Of a stretch of 64,000 nt of DNA, positions 61,951 through 64,000 are shown piece by piece. How positions within the stretch are numbered: position 1 is the first letter of the stretch; each line of letters opens with the position of its first letter. This DNA is from Aquimarina sp. Aq78 (lineage in GTDB: Bacteria; Bacteroidota; Bacteroidia; Flavobacteriales; Flavobacteriaceae), in NCBI RefSeq assembly GCF_900299525.1, contig NZ_OMKA01000001.1, forward strand, positions 186,001-250,000, in the 5' to 3' direction. Both the position numbers and the translations under genes were made by a program. A model generated the notes under the pieces. It had not been told where the DNA came from. It saw only the letters and a program-made list of their open reading frames with translations, and made no database searches.

Positions 61951-64000
61951 ATGAGAAAAATTAAATTATTTATTTGCACATTGATTCTTTTACTCCCTGC
62001 TTCCAGAAGTATGGCGCGAGAATTAGAAAAATCAACTATAGATTACGAATATCAGAATGTAGGAGATTGTACCTTTGGAACGCCAGTAGCCAATGCATTA
62101 CCTTCTACACCACATATTTCCTATACAAATATATTTGTATTAGGAAATGGAGGACCTAACCTAAGTAATATAGCTAACTTTACTATTAATTGGGATTTAA
62201 GGAATAAAGGGCTGTATCAATTCTCTATGTTAACTACAGATGGAGTCCCGGGATGGTATGTAGACTTATTAGGAAACATAAGCCACACTTTTGCAAATGC
62301 AAATCCATCGGTAAAACTTAGCAATACCAGAATTCCTGGTTTAGACGGTGATTACTATGTAAATAAAGAGGGAGATAACTTTATTATGGTTTCCAAAAAT
62401 AAAGGTTTCACCATCTATTTTAGTACATCATCTACCAGACCAGATTGTAGTGGAAGCGCTAATAATAATGACCCGATAGCAAGAATATCAGCTACACCCA
62501 CTGCGGGAGTACCACCATTAACTGTGAGTTTTGATGCTTCTGCTTCTAGTGATCCGGATTCTGCAGATGAAATACTTACATTTTTCTGGAATTTTGGAGA
62601 TGGATCTACTGCTACAGGAGAATTGGTTTCACACGAATTTGTAGCAGAAGGAGAGTATGATGTTGTTCTTACCGTAACCGATGAAGGAGGAAGAACCGGG
62701 CAGGCAACAAAACGTATCAAAGTGAAAGAAGATATTGTTACACCTCCTGGATCTAACGAATACTATAACAGATTCAATGAATTAAAAGATGAATTCTATA
62801 GTGTAAGTAATGGATATTTCAGTGCAGATGGTTCTCCACATCATTCTATTGAAACATTAATTGTTGAAGCACCAGATTATGGTCATGAATCTACAAGTGA
62901 ATTGTATTCATACTGGTTACAGCTGGAAGTGATGGATGGAAAAATAAATGAGGACTGGTCCGGAGTTGGTGAAGTATGGGATGCAATGGAAAAATTTATT
63001 ATCCCAACCGTAGACGATCAACCTACCAATTCTGTTTATAACCCTTCAAAACCTGCGACCTATGCAGCAGAATTTCCAGATCCTAATATGTACCCATCAC
63101 CATTACAATTTGGTTTACCGGTAGGAGAGGATCCTGTTTCAGCAGATTTATCAGCGACCTATGGTGACCAGGTATATCAAATGCATTGGTTACTGGATAA
63201 CGATAATTTCTATGGATATGGTAATCGCGGAGATGGAACAAGTACGCCATCATATATCAATACGTTCCAGAGAGGTGAGCAGGAATCTGTTTTTGAAACT
63301 ATTCCACATCCATCATGGGAAGATTTTACATGGGGAGGCGAAGAAGGATTTTTACCCCTCTTTACAGGTGACCCTAATTATGCAAAGCAATGGAGATATA
63401 CCAGTGCACCAGATGCAGATGCCAGAGTAGTACAAGCGATGTATTGGGCACAAGAATATGCCAAAGAGCAAGGCATTACGCTTACAGACCATTTGGGTAA
63501 AGCGTCAAAAATGGGAGACTTTTTGAGATTAGCGATGTTTGACAAGTACTTTATGAAAATGGGTGCCGAGGGTCTTACTCCTGGAAAAGGATATGAAAGT
63601 GCGCATTATCTAATGTCCTGGTATGTTGCATGGGGTGGTGCAACACCTCCTGGAGAATGGGCGTGGAGAATTAGTTCTAGTCACTGTCATTTTGGATATC
63701 AAAACCCGGTTGCAGCATATGCATTGACCAATGTAAATGAGCTAAAACCTAAATCTCAAACAGGAGAAAATGACTGGAATACCAGTTTACAGAGAATGAT
63801 GGAGTTTTACACCTGGTTACAATCTAAAGAAGGTGCAATTGCGGGTGGAGCTACAAATAGCTGGAATGGAGATTATAGCCCATACCCGGCAGGTAAATCT
63901 AAATTCTATGGAATGGCTTACGATGATAATCCAGTATATCATGATCCAGGAAGTGGAACATGGTTTGGATGGCAAGCCTGGTCTATGGAGCGTGTAGCAG
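61951..64000 (+). CDS. GH48 cellulase, 3' end outside the window
   Basis: 683 codons visible, open at the right edge. Signal peptide 1-22 ([20 protein letters not shown]). The N-terminal Cys40-Cys166 module is the same one as in the GH9 enzyme. One PKD domain (about 172-258) follows, then the GH48 catalytic domain from about 267: [20 protein letters not shown], then the conserved [49 protein letters not shown] and [19 protein letters not shown]48 enzymes are reducing-end processive cellobiohydrolases and work with GH9 enzymes. About the last part of the domain and any T9SS tail lie beyond the window. Confidence 0.93.
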   Translation, partial: MRKIKLFICTLILLLPASRSMARELEKSTIDYEYQNVGDCTFGTPVANALPSTPHISYTNIFVLGNGGPNLSNIANFTINWDLRNKGLYQFSMLTTDGVPGWYVDLLGNISHTFANANPSVKLSNTRIPGLDGDYYVNKEGDNFIMVSKNKGFTIYFSTSSTRPDCSGSANNNDPIARISATPTAGVPPLTVSFDASASSDPDSADEILTFFWNFGDGSTATGELVSHEFVAEGEYDVVLTVTDEGGRTGQATKRIKVKEDIVTPPGSNEYYNRFNELKDEFYSVSNGYFSADGSPHHSIETLIVEAPDYGHESTSELYSYWLQLEVMDGKINEDWSGVGEVWDAMEKFIIPTVDDQPTNSVYNPSKPATYAAEFPDPNMYPSPLQFGLPVGEDPVSADLSATYGDQVYQMHWLLDNDNFYGYGNRGDGTSTPSYINTFQRGEQESVFETIPHPSWEDFTWGGEEGFLPLFTGDPNYAKQWRYTSAPDADARVVQAMYWAQEYAKEQGITLTDHLGKASKMGDFLRLAMFDKYFMKMGAEGLTPGKGYESAHYLMSWYVAWGGATPPGEWAWRISSSHCHFGYQNPVAAYALTNVNELKPKSQTGENDWNTSLQRMMEFYTWLQSKEGAIAGGATNSWNGDYSPYPAGKSKFYGMAYDDNPVYHDPGSGTWFGWQAWSMERVA

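Noticed and set aside
1..64000. CRISPR array or complete prophage
   Set aside because: No set of short direct repeats with regular spacers and no phage structural genes were seen.

Overview
The window is AT-rich bacterial DNA from the phylum Bacteroidota, most likely a marine, polysaccharide-degrading member of the Flavobacteriaceae (Aquimarina-like). That placement is an inference. It rests on small families typical of that group (the CAL67264-type membrane protein, a type IX secretion sorting domain, outer-membrane beta-barrel receptors), on many lipoproteins with a bare Cys lipobox, on promoter-like TAnnTTTG boxes, and on the dispersed palindromic intergenic repeats common there. No rRNA or complete tRNA gene and no CRISPR array was seen.

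Layout. 1-8 kb: a partial VWA (YfbK-type) protein, two secreted or lipid-anchored peptidases (M24, M14), a lipoprotein and an acyl-CoA carboxylase beta subunit. 8-14.5 kb: an ettA-HAD-CAT operon, then DUF3050, histidine decarboxylase and a pseudouridine synthase. 14.7-22 kb: a cold-shock-domain protein, an MBL hydrolase, divergent TauE and SulP anion transporters, an FAD oxidoreductase and a Bor-like lipoprotein. 22.4-25 kb: a hipBA pair preceded by three copies of one operator. 26.5-33.5 kb: a PQQ-type sugar dehydrogenase, a LysE exporter with a divergent Lrp regulator, a beta-barrel receptor, and membrane-bound AraC and Crp/Fnr regulators.

33.8-35.7 kb holds the most striking locus. It is a compact operon of a GT60-type (Skp1-like) GlcNAc transferase, a prolyl-4-hydroxylase-type 2OG-Fe(II) dioxygenase, and a 116-residue protein with a Pro/Gly-rich stretch. 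The enzyme pair matches the eukaryotic Skp1 pathway, in which a proline is hydroxylated and then GlcNAc-capped. The small third protein is a natural candidate substrate, so this may be an undescribed bacterial prolyl-hydroxylation/glycosylation system.

36-45 kb contains ordinary metabolic genes (DoxX-like, DinB, an MDR oxidoreductase, a serine hydrolase, GNAT, DUF2293, a sterol desaturase) separated by dispersed repeats. 45.5-54.6 kb is a run of minus-strand genes: small secreted proteins, a SNase-type nuclease, a PD-(D/E)XK restriction-like protein, PH/SHOCT and TM2 proteins, and a TPR histidine kinase with a NarL-type regulator. 54.6-58 kb is accessory: a structured tRNA-arm-like element, a G-rich hairpin array, and a GIY-YIG nuclease pseudogene split by a 440-bp MITE-like element with an 18-bp terminal inverted repeat and a 7-bp target duplication.

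From 58 kb to the end is a cellulose-degradation locus. A hairpin-rich leader is followed by a GH9-CBM3-PKD-T9SS endoglucanase and a GH48 cellulase that runs off the window. Both enzymes carry the same unnamed Cys-bounded module of about 125 residues, which may be an unrecognised carbohydrate-binding module.
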